From the NCBI GenBank assembly GCA_963575745.1, contig CAUYUJ010016898.1, positions 193,781-257,780 on the forward strand: 64,000 bases of DNA, given 5' to 3'. The first letter of the stretch is position 1; every line of letters starts with the position of its first letter. Below the pieces are notes generated by a model. That model was not told where the DNA came from. It was given only the letters and a program-made list of their open reading frames with translations, and ran no database searches. The translations under genes and the position numbers were made by a program. Of this stretch, positions 46,080 through 57,866 are shown in pieces. Source of the DNA: Prorocentrum cordatum (Eukaryota; Sar; Dinophyceae; Prorocentrales; Prorocentraceae).

Positions 46080-46795
46080 CCATCACCATCACCATCACCA
46101 TTACCATCATCTCCATCACCATCACTATCACCATCACCATTACCATCATCATAACCATCACAATCATCATCACAATCACCATCATCACCATCACCATCAC
46201 CATTACCATCACCATCACCATCACAATCATCATCACCATGAACATCATCATCATCTTCGTCATCATTATCACCGTCACCATCAGACACACCACCACCAGC
46301 ACCATCATCCCCATCACCATCACCATTACCATGACCATCACCATCATCACCATCACCATCACCATCACGATCATCATCATCATCATCAACATCACCACTA
46401 TCATTACCACCACCTCACCATCATAATCATAATTAACACCATTACCATCATTATCATCATTCACCACCACCATCACCATTACCAACACCGTCACCATCAC
46501 CATCGCCATCAGCATCATCATCATCATCATCATAATCATCATCATCAGCAACATCATCATCAGCATCATCATCATCACCATCACCATCATTAACATCATC
46601 ATCATCACCATCACCATCACCTTCACATTTCCCTTCCTTCTGCATCAGCATGATCACGTCCATCGTCATCGTCATCACCACTATCATCATCACCATCACC
46701 ATAGTCATCTTCACCATCACCGTCTTCATCATCATCAGGATCATTATCACCATCATTTAGTATTTTTCGTTTATCGTTGTCAATAGTTGGATCAG
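44885..46795 (+). repeat. (ATC/ACC)n array, about 1.9 kb
   Basis: Nearly uninterrupted CAT/CAC triplets with occasional CGT, AAT and TAT substitutions. It is the largest simple repeat of the window. Frames of over 500 codons (Ile/Thr, Asp/Gly or Met/Val) are artefacts. Confidence 0.98.
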
Positions 46796-46910
46796 TATTC
46801 TTATTAGCAGTATTGTTCCCCATATCCAGAAGATGAGGTTCTTGTTATTCCCCATATCCAAAGGATGGGGTTATTGTTATTCTCCGTCCGCGCCGGACCA
46901 CCCATACCAT

Positions 46911-46989
46911 GATGATGACCATGGTATGGTGAGAGTATGATGTGAGTATGATGGTGATGGTGAAAGATGGATGATTATGATGATGATGC

Positions 46990-47078
<89 letters not shown>

Positions 47079-47080
47079 TA
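46911..47080 (+). repeat. Duplicated head segment plus (GAT)n
   Basis: ATGATGATGACCATGGTATG through GAGTATGATGGTG (46911-46970) recurs at about 49616-49675, each time leading into a GAT microsatellite. Confidence 0.85.
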
Positions 47081-47226
47081 TGTTTAAGGCGATTTCCCCA
47101 GCCACCGATTCACCTCCAGACCGACATCCAGGAGCCACGCGTGTGCGCAAGGGCTCCCCCCTGCTTGAGCGCCCGGGTCTAACCCCCAAGCCGGTCTGAT
47201 CCGCCACGCCTGCGGCGAAGAAGAAA
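47075..47226 (+). repeat. 152-bp direct repeat, copy 1
   Basis: From GATGTATGTTTAAGGCGATT to CGCCTGCGGCGAAGAA. A second copy (47904-48054) is nearly identical, and both adjoin GAT tracts. Confidence 0.92.
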
Positions 47227-47903
47227 ATGATGCCCTCCAAGTCCCCGGAGGGGGAACTGCCGGACCTGGGTCCAGCAGGAGAGACGGTCCCGCTGTCATT
47301 CGTCCGCTGGTCCCCCCATGGGAAAGGAAATGAAACAAGCCCTGCGTACAAGGGAAAGTGCTGCTGCGATGGCGGGACTCCTTATCCGGCCCTGGTGGTG
47401 GTGCCCCCAGGCGGGCTTTGAATGCTGCTTCCACCCCAGGCGCCGGAGCTCAACGACCAATGACCCCAAATAGTGGCATTCGGAAGCCCCAGAACAAGCC
47501 GGCGGTGGTACATGCGATAACCGTGCAAACACTGTCGGGGGAAATTCGCGGACGAGTGGAAGGAAGGAAGAGGGGAAATATGAGGGAGGGGGGGAGGGGG
47601 GAACGGATATGGCTGTTCCAGGTCAAACATACGGTTTGGTCGGCACAACCCCTACGCCGAAACCACAAGCCACTGCTGACGAAGGCCCGCTGCTGATGAG
47701 AATGCTGCCGAAATTTGAATACGCTGCCCTGCCACGCCTGCGGGAGAGGAAGACGAGGATGATGATGCGGATGTAGCTGTGGAAGTAGAACAGGGGGTAT
47801 GCAATAACGGAGTAGACGATGTAACGAACTCAAATGGAATAGTCCTCGACCGAACCTGCACCCCCCGACGGCCACCTTGCCCGGCTTGGGTACAGAAGTG
47901 TAT
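47227..47903. other. No gene seen between the direct repeats
   Basis: GC-rich sequence; no supported coding region. Confidence 0.4.
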
Positions 47904-48054
47904 GATGTATGTTTAAGGCGATTTCCCCAACCACCGATTCACCTCCAGACCGACATCCAGGAGCCACGCGTTTGCGCAAGGGCTCCCCCCTGCTTGAGCG
48001 CCCGGGTCTAACCCCCAAGCCGGTCTGATCCGCCACGCCTGCGGCGAAGAAAAA
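47904..48054 (+). repeat. 152-bp direct repeat, copy 2
   Basis: Differs from copy 1 by only a few substitutions (for example CCAACCACCG for CCAGCCACCG). Confidence 0.92.
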
Positions 48055-48110
<56 letters not shown>

Positions 48111-48119
48111 CGATGACGG

Positions 48120-48165
<46 letters not shown>

Positions 48166-48166
48166 T

Positions 48167-48207
<41 letters not shown>

Positions 48208-48253
48208 TGATGATGATGATGATGATGAATGATGACGGTGATGATGATGATGG

Positions 48254-48319
<66 letters not shown>

Positions 48320-48330
48320 CAATGAGGAGG
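48055..48330 (+). repeat. (GAT)n array
   Basis: GAT triplets with GAC blocks and two AATGATGACG interruptions. Confidence 0.97.
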
Positions 48331-49560
48331 ATGTCTCGAGCGGCTTGCTGGTTTTAGCGCTCCTAAGGGGGGGCGCCAGGGGTATCTCACGGCCTCCGTT
48401 CGCGCCCAAATTGACGGGAATTTCTCAGGCGGTTTGCTTCTTTTGGTCCCCAACATCCTCCGTTTTCGGAGCAGATTTTGAGGATGTCTCTTGCGAGGCG
48501 CCTCCTAAGGGGGGGCCGCCAGGGGTATCTCACGGCCTCCGTTCGCGCCCAAATGGCGGGGATGTCTCAGGCGGTTTGCTTGTTTTGGTCCCCAACTTCC
48601 TCCGCGTTCGGAGCAGATTTGGAGGATGTCTCGTGCGAGGCGCTCATTTTCGCCCCCCGGGGGGGCCAGATTTTGAGGATGTCTCGATCGGTTTGCCTGG
48701 TTTGGTGGCCAGACTCGTGGGCACAAATTCCCCTCAGGATGCCACAGGAGGCTCCAGCAGGCGCAAGGAAGCCCCAGGAGTCCACATGAGGCCCCAGGAG
48801 GCATCAGGAGGCCACAGGAAGACTCAAGAGGCCACAGGATGTCCCAAGAGGCTCCAGGAGGCCCCAGGAAGCTCCAGGAGGCCTCAGGAAGCCACAGGAG
48901 GCCCCAGGAGGCCACAGGAAGCGCCAGGTGGCCCCAGAAGGCAACTGGACGCCCCGGGAGGCCCCAGGAGCAGGAAACCTCAGAAGGCAACAGGAGTGGC
49001 TCCAATCCCATGTGTTTTACGTATGCTCCTATAGATTGGGCCTCATCTGGAGCACGAATCCTAGATGTTATACGTATGTTTACAGATATTGTCCTTCTCT
49101 GCGTATGCAATCCTAAATGTTTTACTTATGTTCCTGTAGATTGGGCCTCCCCTGGGGCACGAGTCCGTGGTGTTTTACGTGTGTTCCTATAGGTTGCCTT
49201 TCTCCTGCGGCTCCAATCCGCAATGTTTTATGTACGTCTATTGCTGTAGATTGGGCCTCTCCTGTGGCACCAATCCTGCCCCCAAGAGGCTCCTGGAGGC
49301 CCCAGGAAGCCCCAGCAGGTTTCAGGAGGCCCCAGGAGGCCCCAGGCTCATGCGCAGAGACGCGCTCGTACCACTGAGGTTCATTCACACTCCAATTCAT
49401 TCGCAGTTAGATTCACGACCAGACCGTCACAATTGAAGCCCGTTTATATTCGAAAACTCTTGCGCCTAGACATTCACGGCGGACAGGTCCATGCGAATAA
49501 ATGCACATATGGGGGGCTCCACGCAGTGAATAATTATCTGACCGCGCCGGACCCCTCATC
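48331..49560 (+). repeat. Segmental repeat A (GATGTCTCG / CAGGAGGCC / CTCCTATAGATTGGG)
   Basis: Contains GAGGATGTCTCGAGCGGCTT, units of GGGGGCGCCAGGGGTATCTC, GGTTTGCTTGTTTTGGTC and TTCGGAGCAGATTT, then a CCCAGGAGGCC decamer array (48735-48990), then a tail with CTCCTATAGATTGGGCCTC (three or more times). It ends in CACATATGGGG and GTGAATAAT. Repeat B (49846-52305) has the same order, interrupted by a retro-insertion. At 49047-49075 it preserves the uninterrupted version of B's insertion site. Confidence 0.88.
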
Positions 49561-49689
49561 ATCATCCCTCCCCTCCCTCCTCCCTCGTCTGAACTAGACG
49601 ATGATGATGAGTGTCATGATGATGACCATGGTATGGTGGGAGTATGATGTGAGTATGATGGTGCTGGTGACTGATGGCTGAGTATGATG

Positions 49690-49845
<156 letters not shown>

Positions 49846-50544
49846 TGATCAGGATGTCTCGAGCAGCTTGCTGATTTTAGCACTCCTAAGGGGGGGCGCC
49901 AGGGGGTATCTCAGGGCCTTCGTTCGCGCCACAATGGCAGGGATGTCTCGAGCGGTTTGCCTGTTTTGGTCGCGACTATCCATTGTTTTCGGAGCAGAAT
50001 TCGAGGATGTCTTGTGCAAGGCGCATGCTCAGGGGGGGCCGCCAGGGGTATCTCACGGCCTCCGTTCGCGCCCAGATTGCGGGGATGTCTCAGGCGGTTT
50101 GCCTGTTTTGGTCGCGAACATCCTTCGTTTTCGGAGCAGATTTGGAGGATGTCTCGAGCGAGGCGCTCAGTTTCGCCCCCCGGGGGGGGGGGGGGGGGGG
50201 GGCAGATTTTGAGGATGTCTCGATCGGTTTGCCTGCTTTGGTGGCCAGACTCGTGGGCACAGATTCTCCCCAGGATGCCACAGGAGGCTCCAGCAGGCTC
50301 CAGGAGGCCCCAGGAGGCCACATGAGGTCCCAGGAGGCATCAGGAGGCCACAGGAAGACTCAAGGGGCCACAGGATGTCCCAAGAGGCTCCAGGAGGCCA
50401 CAGGAAGCTCCAGGAGGCCTCAGGAGTCCCCAGAGGGCAACAGGAGGCCCCGAGAGGCGCCAGGAGCAGGAGGCCTCAGAAGGCAACAGGAGTGGCTCCA
50501 ATCCCGTGTGTTTTACGTATGCTCCTATAGATTGGGCCTCACCT
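49846..50544 (+). repeat. Segmental repeat B, left part
   Basis: Matches 48331-49050 in order, including a long G-run at about 50181-50202 and the CAGGAGGCC array. It is split at 50545 by the retro-insertion and resumes at 51739. Confidence 0.9.
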
Positions 50545-50558
50545 GGATCACGAATCCT

Positions 50559-50580
50559 TTCGTAGCCATTTTGGCTCAAG
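50559..50580 (+). other. Genomic DinoSL, slightly altered
   Basis: Matches the leader except at its 5' edge (TTCG for DCCG), flush with the target duplication. No GT follows, so it is not an SL RNA gene. Confidence 0.9.
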
Positions 50581-50618
50581 CGACCGCACGCCGCGCCGCC
50601 TCGGCTGTCCTTCTCGGT

Positions 50619-51413
50619 ATGGCGGGCCTGGGCGCGGCTAGAGGGGCGGCAGCTGGCGTGGACAGGGCGGCTCTCGTGGCTGCCGCCGTCCGTGCGGCAG
50701 TCGAGGCTAAGGCGCCACGGCGCACGGTGGCCGCGGTGGCGCGGGGCGCGGTGTCGGTGGCCCTTCGGGCCGCGATGCCCCCGCCGCCGCCTGCGGACGC
50801 CAGCGCTGGGGCGGATGGCCGCAAAGATGGTGTCTCGGATGCGAAGCGCGAGCGGCGGCGGCGGCGCCGTGCTCGCCTCGCTGTGAGGTGCCGCGCTGCT
50901 CGTGGTGCTGATCCTGGTGCTGGTCGCGCCGGCGTGCCTGCCCTGGTGGGCGGCCCTGGCGGCGATGCTCCCATGGGCAACAGCTTCGACGACAGCGACG
51001 GGATCATCGACGACTTCTGGGCCGACAGCTTGCCCGTCCGCGGGCCGCGACGGCCAAGGGGTGGCGCCCGTGGTGGGGCTGCGGCGGCGGCGGCGACGGA
51101 TCCAGTTCGGGGAGCTGGCGGAGTTGCTGGCGCCGCTGGGGTTGGCCTCGGGAGCGACGGCCTTGGCGGTGCCGCTCCGAGGCGGCGCGGGCCGAGGCGC
51201 GCTCAGTCGAAGGCGGTTGCGGAGCTGGGCTCGGCGGCCGCGGTGGCGGCGCCTGAGGCTGGCGGAGGTGCGGGCTCGGGGGGCGGCCTCCGCGAGTGCT
51301 TCGCGCTCGCCGACGGCCTCCTCCGACAGGCGCCTGGCTACGAGCCTCAGCTCAGCGCAGAACTTCGGCAGATGCGGGAGTCCGTGAGCTGGAGGCCTGC
51401 CAGCGCTGTGTAG
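50619..51413 (+). CDS. Ala/Arg/Gly-rich protein of the retro-insertion
   Basis: A 264-residue frame from ATG at 50619. The first 60 residues are helical and Ala/Val/Arg-rich (DRAALVAAAVRAAVEAKAPR, RTVAAVARGAVSVALR), followed by a PPPPP linker and a basic patch (DAKRERRRRRRARL). A Gly/Asp-containing middle (NSFDDSDGIIDDFWADSLP) and an Ala/Gly-rich C-part ending LSAELRQMRESVSWRPASAV complete it. The head resembles N-terminal regions encoded by dinoflagellate retroelements. It has no RT, so the insertion is non-autonomous or a processed gene copy. The frame is intact. Function unknown. Confidence 0.5.
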   Translation: MAGLGAARGAAAGVDRAALVAAAVRAAVEAKAPRRTVAAVARGAVSVALRAAMPPPPPADASAGADGRKDGVSDAKRERRRRRRARLAVRCRAARGADPGAGRAGVPALVGGPGGDAPMGNSFDDSDGIIDDFWADSLPVRGPRRPRGGARGGAAAAAATDPVRGAGGVAGAAGVGLGSDGLGGAAPRRRGPRRAQSKAVAELGSAAAVAAPEAGGGAGSGGGLRECFALADGLLRQAPGYEPQLSAELRQMRESVSWRPASAV

Positions 51414-51738
51414 AGCATCCCGCCCAGGGCCCTGAGGGAGTGGCTTCGGTGGACTGGCCCCTTTGTGGGTCGGCACGGCCAGGTGGGCACCCCGCGTGGG
51501 CGCCCCTGGCGATGCTGCGTACCTCAGATGCTCGGGCGAGCAGTTGTCAGCCTCGGCCCAGCGGCGGGCGGGACACAGGGGAGGGACTTCGGTGGCCTGG
51601 CCCTTTTTTGGGTCGGCACGGCCAGGTGGGTACCCCGTGGGGGCGCCCCTGGTGACGTCCCACACCCTGGCGCTTCAGAGCGAACGGCTCGTGCTGCGCG
51701 AGCCGCGCCGACCATTGAAAAAAGGATCACGAATCCTT

Positions 51739-52305
51739 GATGTTATACGTATGTTTCTGTAGATTGTCCTTCTCCTGTGTATACAATCCGAAATGTGTTA
51801 CGCATGTTCCTCTAGTTTGGGCCTCCCCTGGGGCGCGAGTCCTTGGTGTTTTACGCGTGTTCCTATAGATTGCCTTTCTCCTGCGGCTCCGATCCGCAAT
51901 GTTTGATGTACGTCTGTCCCTCTAGATTGGGCCTCTCCTGGGTACGATTCCTTTCGAAGAGGTCCCAGGAGATTCCAGGAGGCCCCAGGAGGCCACGCGA
52001 GGCTCCTGGAGGCCCCAGGAGGCCACTCGAAGCCCCGAGAGGCCCCAGGAGGCCCCAAGAGGCTCCTTGCCGCCCCAGGAAGCCCCAGGAGGTTCCAGGA
52101 GGCCCCAGGAGGCCTCAGGCTCATGCGCAAAGACGCGCTCGTACTACTGAGACCCATTTACACTCCAATTCATTCGCAGTTAGATTCACGACCAGACCGT
52201 CACAACTCAAGCCCGCTTATATCTGAAAGCTCTTGCGCCTAGACGCTCACGGCCGACAGGTCCATGCGAATAGATGCACATATGGGGAGCTGCACGCAGT
52301 GAATA
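51739..52305 (+). repeat. Segmental repeat B, right part
   Basis: Continues from GATGTTATACGTATGTTTCT, parallel to 49062 onward in repeat A, to the CACATATGGGG and GTGAATAAT end. Confidence 0.9.
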
Positions 52306-52352
52306 ATGTTTGTTGTTATTCGTGTCATTCGTACTCTTATGATCATTATTCA

Positions 52353-54330
52353 ATCGCTTCGCTCATTCCGCCGGCCCATATTGCAGCATCACTGGCGCTT
52401 GCCTGCGTGCCCGGGGGGTATTTGGGGGGCCTCCTGGGGCCGGTTGGGGGGCTTCTTGGGAGCTTCCTGAGAGCCTCTGGGGGGTCTCTTGGGGCCTCTT
52501 AGGGGCCTCTTGGGACCTCCTGGGGGCTTCTTGGGGCCGAGGGCTGGAAATGTTGTTTCGTGTTCCCCCTCTTGGGGCGTTCTTGGGGCCCTCTTGGGCC
52601 GTCTTGGAGACCTCTTGGGCCGTCTTGGAGCCCTCTTGGGCCGTCTTGGGGCTCTCTTGGGGGCCTCTTAAGCCCTCTTGGGGCGATCTTGGAGTCGTCT
52701 TGGGCTGTCTTGGGGCTTCGGGAAGCGGAAAAGGTGGAAAAGCCAAAATATGTCCAAAACCTAAGGAAAAGCAATGAATTTTGCCTCTTGGGGCCCTCTT
52801 GGGAGTACGCTTGGAGACCTCTTGGAGCGTCTGGGGGCCATCTTGGGCGTCTTGGAGCGATCTTGTGGCATCTCGGACGCCTCGTGTACCATCTTGGGGA
52901 CCTCTTGCGGGCCTCTTGGTTTTGTTTGGGTCCTCGGGGACGTTTTCGGAGCCCTGTTGGTGCGCTTGTGGAGCGCTCGGGGGGACCCGGCCGGGACCTG
53001 GTCGGGGTACTTTTCGTCTGGGGACCCCCAGGGGCCGCCCCGCGCGCGCGAAGTAGAAACATTGTAGAGCAGTTACCGGAGATCTTAGCACGCCTCTGGC
53101 CCGTTGGGCCGGCGAATTCTTACTACCAGTTATGATCGAGAGCGCTGGCGGCGCATCACCGGCCGCTCCTTGGGAGACGCATCTGGTCGATAGTCTCTTG
53201 GAGGCAATTTTGAAACTTTTTTGGGGGCTCTTGGGCGCCGTTTGGGGTGTTCTTGGGGTTTCTGTTGGGCCTCTTAGAGGCTTTTTGGAGGCCCGCTGGC
53301 GGCCTGGGAGGTGCCGTTTGGGCAAAAAGCTGGACATGTAACTTCGAGCTCTGGCTCTAGGGCCTTTGGGGGCCGTCATGGGCCGTCTTCGGCGCGTCTT
53401 GGGCCGTCTTGGGGCCGTTTCGGCACGTCTTAGGGCCCTCTTCGGGGTTTCTGGGGCGATCTTGGGGCGATCTTGGAGGCTTGTAGGCTCGTCGTGGACG
53501 CTCCGAATCCCAAAAGTCACACATGCTACAACGATGCGTTTCCCATGGGAATGGGACGATTGCTGCCTCTCGGGGCCTTCTTGGAAGGCCTTGGAAGGCC
53601 TCTTGAAGCCCGCTTGGGGCGGCTTGGGGCGGTCTGTCGGCGACGTGGGGCTTTTTTGGACCCTTCAGGGGGCCGTCTTGGGGCTCTGTGGGGTCCTCTT
53701 GGGGCCCTCGGGATTTCTTAGGCGAATCCTACCAGGCACTCCCAAGGAGGCCTCCTGGGGGCCTCTTGGGGCCTCTGGTGTCCCTCTTAGCGCTTCCTGG
53801 GGCCCTCTCGGGGCGGAAAGGTCGAGTTTTCGGTTCGTGGACTCCCTCTTGGGCCTCTCTTGGGACCGTCTCAGGGCCCTTTGGGCCGTCTGGGGCGCCT
53901 CTTGGAACGTCTTGGGGCCCTCTTCGGCCGTCTTGGGGCCGTCTTGGGGGCCTCTTGGGCCGTCATGGGGGCTTCCAGGGCCGTCGTGGGGCGGCGGGAA
54001 ACCGAAAAGGCGAGAAGGCCAAACACTTCCAAAAACGTCGGGGAAATCGTTGATTGTTGCTTCGTGGGGCCCTGTTGGGAGGCCTCTTGTAGGCCTCGCG
54101 GGCCGTCTTGGGAGCATCATGGGCTGTCTTGAGACCATCATGGGACATTTTGGGGCCATCTTGGGCCGTCTTGGCTTCCTGAGGCTCTCTTCGGAGCCTC
54201 GTCGGGCAATCTTGGAGGCCTCTCGGGCCGTTCTGGCCGCGCGGTGGCGTCACCATGAGAATCCTGGGGTGGCCCAGAGCAGCTTGGATTTGAGGTTCAC
54301 ACCCCCTGGTTGGCTGTTTGGTGGCGCGGC
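52353..54330 (+). repeat. CTTGGGGCC-type repeat blocks, two long copies
   Basis: Starts TCGCTTCGCTCATTCCGCCG like the element at 32148. Two blocks (about 52410-52920 and 53380-54240) share internal landmarks: CGTGGACTCCCTCTTGGGC-like and GAAAAGGCGAGAAGGCCAAA-like segments. Frames of 160-390 codons here are periodicity artefacts. Confidence 0.75.
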
Positions 54331-54909
54331 GGGGCCTCTTATCAGACAGTAAACAGGAGGCAGGAAACAGGACTGGAGAGACCAAAGGCCTAACAACAAA
54401 TGACAACGCATAACACACATGACAGCAGACCCCACACACCTTCGAAGCCTTGCGCCCCCGGAGGGGGCCGGCGGATTATGACCATCGTCGTTGTCGCCCA
54501 CGCCGCAATTCGGAACACCCTTCGCGCGGCTTGTGCACCACATGGAAAACTCCACCCACGGTCCCCCCAGAGAGCGGCCTCTCATGCCATCCCTTGCGCG
54601 GAGCGTGCCCCATCGGGGGTTCCACCCACGGCCCTGGAGGGCGGCCCCGGACCGTCCCTTCGCCTCGATTCGGACCCCCTAGGGAGGTCCACTTGCGGCC
54701 CCAGCAGGGGTGGTTCCATTCCGCCCCCCCTTGCCTCACAACGGCACACAGCTCACACAGCTCCCTCCTTGCCGCGGCACGCTGCATGTGAGGAGAGGGC
54801 CGCACTCTTCGTGGTGTAAGGTCACTCGCCAGGCCAATATGCTTCCATCCGCCTTAAGGGCAGGGACAACACTTTCGATGCGCACCCACTGCCAGGTTTC
54901 CCCTATGTC
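54331..54909. other. No gene seen
   Basis: GC-rich sequence with CCACCCACGG and GCGGCCCC motifs; no credible protein. Confidence 0.4.
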
Positions 54910-55110
54910 GACCTCCTCCTCCCCCTCCTCCTCCTCCTCCTCCTCCTCCTCCTCCTCCTCCTCCTCCTCCTTCTCTTCCTCCATGTTCATTTGCCGCGCT
55001 CGCTTCCTGCTAACGAGGACGAGAAGGACGAGGAGGGGGAGGGCGAGGAGGGGAGCACGAGAAGAGGGCGAGGAGGGAGAGCGAGGAGGAGGGCGAGGAG
55101 GGGAGGGCCG
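54910..55110. repeat. (TCC)n then (GAGG)n
   Basis: TCC at 54910-54985 followed by purine GAGGACGAG and GCGAGGAGGG at 55015-55110. Confidence 0.9.
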
Positions 55111-56159
55111 ACCATTCCCAGCCGAGAGCTTAGGGGGGGGCGTGCCATCATTCAAGACCCTCTGCGGTTTTCTCCAGGTCTGTCAGAGATCAAATCATTC
55201 CGCTCCCGTCCGCGTCTGGATCCTCCGCCTCCCCACGAACTGGCCCGAGCTTGCCGCGCTTGTTGCATGCAGTGGGCAGAGGCCGCATGGGCTCGGGCTC
55301 GGGCAGCACCGCCGCTCCCGACTCCGAGGCGGCTGCAGTCGGGGGCCCGCGAATGCTGCAGCAGTGCCGGCCAGCGCGCGGCCCTGAGTAGCGCCTGGTC
55401 GATCGGGTGGCCGACGGGACCCGGCCGAGAGCCGAGTGGGCCCGACTCTGACCAAGCGCCGATCACGCAACAGGGGACGACCACTGCGATCAGGCCGACC
55501 CGACCAGTTGAGAGGCGATCACGAGATCGGCGATCAGAGTGATCGGAATATCGATCGTCGACCTCTTCCTCTGCCTCTTCCCAGTCAGGGATCGCACGCT
55601 CGGCGGACATAAGTCAGCAGGGGAAAACACACACAGACACAATTAATCGTCGATCCCTAGGAGAATGTGGGAAAATATGGGAAGTTGTGGGGGAAGACGA
55701 AAGTCCAGAAAGCATGATAAAATATGGGGAATCCTGGGAGTTGTGTGTATTTGTTTGTGTCCCAGGGTCCCTTCAATAATGGCTGGCGCGCCAACTCACT
55801 ATTTTGCTTGCCTGGCGGCCCGAAGCAGCACCACACCCCCTGCTGGCCGCAGGGCGAACGGGCCACCAGTCCGCGCATGCAACTCTGCACCTCCCACCGC
55901 GCCACGAGGGCACACATTGGACTGGACCTCAAGCTTTCCTCAGGCCTGCGCAGTGTCCATCAGAGCAAGACCGCAGCTGAGCACAGGAGGGCGTGCAGGC
56001 GGCTACGGAGCTCGGACATGTAAAGGGTGCGACGCTGCAAAGCCTCAGGAGAGCAGAGCATTGACAGCGCGAGCACCAAATCTGCAAGTGGCCGGGGAGC
56101 CCCCGCGCCATGCCCACGAGCGCGGCTCCACCCCGGCGGGTGTGGGCAGGGGACGCGCC
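55111..56159. other. No gene supported
   Basis: Open frames without recognisable domains. A GATCGGCGATCAGAGTGATC-type small palindrome cluster sits at 55505-55550. Confidence 0.4.
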
Positions 56160-56492
56160 GGGAGGGCCAGGGCCTGCTGACAAGGCCGCGCGGCTGGCAA
56201 TGGGCATGAGTCAAAAACAGGGCTCGTTTCGATTCTGCCGATTCGATTCGATGTCGATGGCCTCCGATTCCGATTCGATTCGACTTGGGATTCCGATTCG
56301 GGCTCCGATTCCATGGAGGCCTACTAGCCTGCCGATTTCTGCCGAAACGACTTCTCCCGACTTGGCTGCCGACCTCCGCCGATCCGATTCATGTCGATTG
56401 CCGAGCAGACCTGTCCATTCGACTCCGGGCTCTCCTGCCAGGAGGGCCAGGGCCTGCTGACAATGCCGCGCGGCTGGCAGTGGGCACGACTC
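56160..56492. repeat. 47-bp direct repeats flanking a (GATTC)n segment
   Basis: GGAGGGCCAGGGCCTGCTGA followed by GCCGCGCGGCTGGCA occurs at about 56160-56206 and 56441-56487. Between them lies GATTCCGATTCGATTCGA-type repetition (56230-56400). Confidence 0.8.
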
Positions 56493-57517
56493 CAGAACGG
56501 CGGGGGCGCTGGCTCCACAAGCACGTGCACCGTGCAGCCACTGCTGGGACGAGGGCCTCTCGAGTGTCAGTCAGCACCTCGACGAGCTGCACGCAACATG
56601 GATGTTGGCAGATCCATGTCACGACCACAGGACTCGCTCACTTCACGGGGTTGGATCCGATGGCGACGAGGGCCTGCGCTTGAGCACGCTGACTCCGTCG
56701 ACACGCTAACGGCGATGTAGGTTTCGGTATCGTAGGTCGGGGTGTTTCGTGGCCAACCCAATTGCAGGGAAGGCTTGTTCGTGTTTTCCTGAATTTGTTC
56801 TGCGCGAGTTCGGCGTCTCAGAAGCCAGATTCCCAACATCGCCGTTATTGTGGCCTTGAGGACTGGAGAGGCAGGTGTGGTCCACAAGCGGCGGTCCGCG
56901 AGGGTGCGGGGAGAGGCCCAGGATGTCGGGGTGCGGGGGCAGGCCAGGAGGGCCGGGGAGAGCGCGCGCCATCAGCGCCTCGTCATTGCCCTCCTCCTTA
57001 TCGCCGACCTCTTTCTTTGAGACGCTGCCCCTCTTCTCATGACACTCGCCTGCACCAGCACGTGGGCCGAGCCAGAGGGCGATTTTGCAAATTTCAATTT
57101 CCACGATTGCCCAAACGAGTCCTGGCAGTGCTGCATAGTCGTTTTCTGGGTGCTTCGGCCCCACCCTGCAGCGCCCTCGCGGCGTTCCTCGCAGGCCGCA
57201 GCCGCAGTCCTCCTTTGAGACGCCTCCCTGATTTGCCCTTCAAGGGTTCGCTCAGGACGGCCTCCCAAATGGCCCACGGCCTCTCCGAGGAGGCCCGTAT
57301 CGGCGAGGGGCGGCACGCATGTGTGATTCGGGTTCGCTGGTTCTCGGACCCTCTTTCGGAAGCGGCCTGACCGACCCCTGGCAAACCACCCCCAAAACGT
57401 GTATGCGACCGGAGGGGGGAAGGTTGGAAGGCGAGGATGATGTCACGGAAGGTGCTGGTCACGGGAGGGGTCGCTCAGGCTGCGTCCGACTCTTTCGTCG
57501 CTCCATTCGCCGTGCTA
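56493..57517. other. No gene supported
   Basis: No credible protein or RNA gene was recognised. Confidence 0.4.
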
Positions 57518-57693
57518 CAGTCGGGGCGTTGAAGAAGGAGCCTTTTTCGTCGGGGAGGGGCTCGGTGTTCCTTAATCGTTTCACAGCTTGCCCCAGGTTT
57601 TCCTCAGGTTTTCGATGGGGAGCCGAATCTGAACTCGTGGATGAAAAGGGGCCTCGTTCCTTATCTGGGTTCCTTAGATCAACGCCCCGACTG
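57518..57693. mobile_element. MITE family 1, copy c
   Basis: Preceded by TA and ends with TG where TA is expected. Termini CAGTCGGGGCGTTGA and TCAACGCCCCGACTG are perfect 15-bp inverted repeats, the best-preserved in the family. Confidence 0.9.
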
Positions 57694-57866
57694 TGGAGCC
57701 GCGGCACGCTAAGGCGCGGCTGCCCCTGCCCCCCGCTCCGCTGCTCCCAGCGAGCCGGGCGGCGCCCCTTGGAAGCCCGCCGCGCGCACGCGCACGGCGG
57801 CAGGGCACGCAGAGGCGGGCCCCCGAGAGGCGCCGCCTGAGGCTCCCGGCCGAGGCCGCTGCCGTG

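Larger units (their letters stand above)
50545..51738 (+). mobile_element. DinoSL-headed retro-insertion with perfect 15-bp TSD
   Basis: GGATCACGAATCCTT at 50545-50559 and again at 51724-51738. The inserted block is 50560-51723. It starts with the leader (TCGTAGCC...GGCTCAAG, lacking one of the two C) and ends TTGAAAAAA, a short A tail. It carries a 264-residue frame. Its last 270 bp contain a 141-bp-offset internal duplication (CGGCACGGCCAGGTGGG at about 51475 and 51616). Confidence 0.95.

Noticed and set aside
44858-46426. Very long open frames over the ATC array (over 500 codons)
   Set aside because: They consist of two or three residues from a trinucleotide repeat and are open in several frames at once.
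52363-54352. 300-390-codon frames rich in Pro/Arg or Leu/Gly
   Set aside because: The frames follow the CTTGGGGCC period and are open on both strands.
57693-57866. GC-rich block as another exon of the OPR gene
   Set aside because: No frame shows OPR repeat signatures, and no splice sites could be matched.
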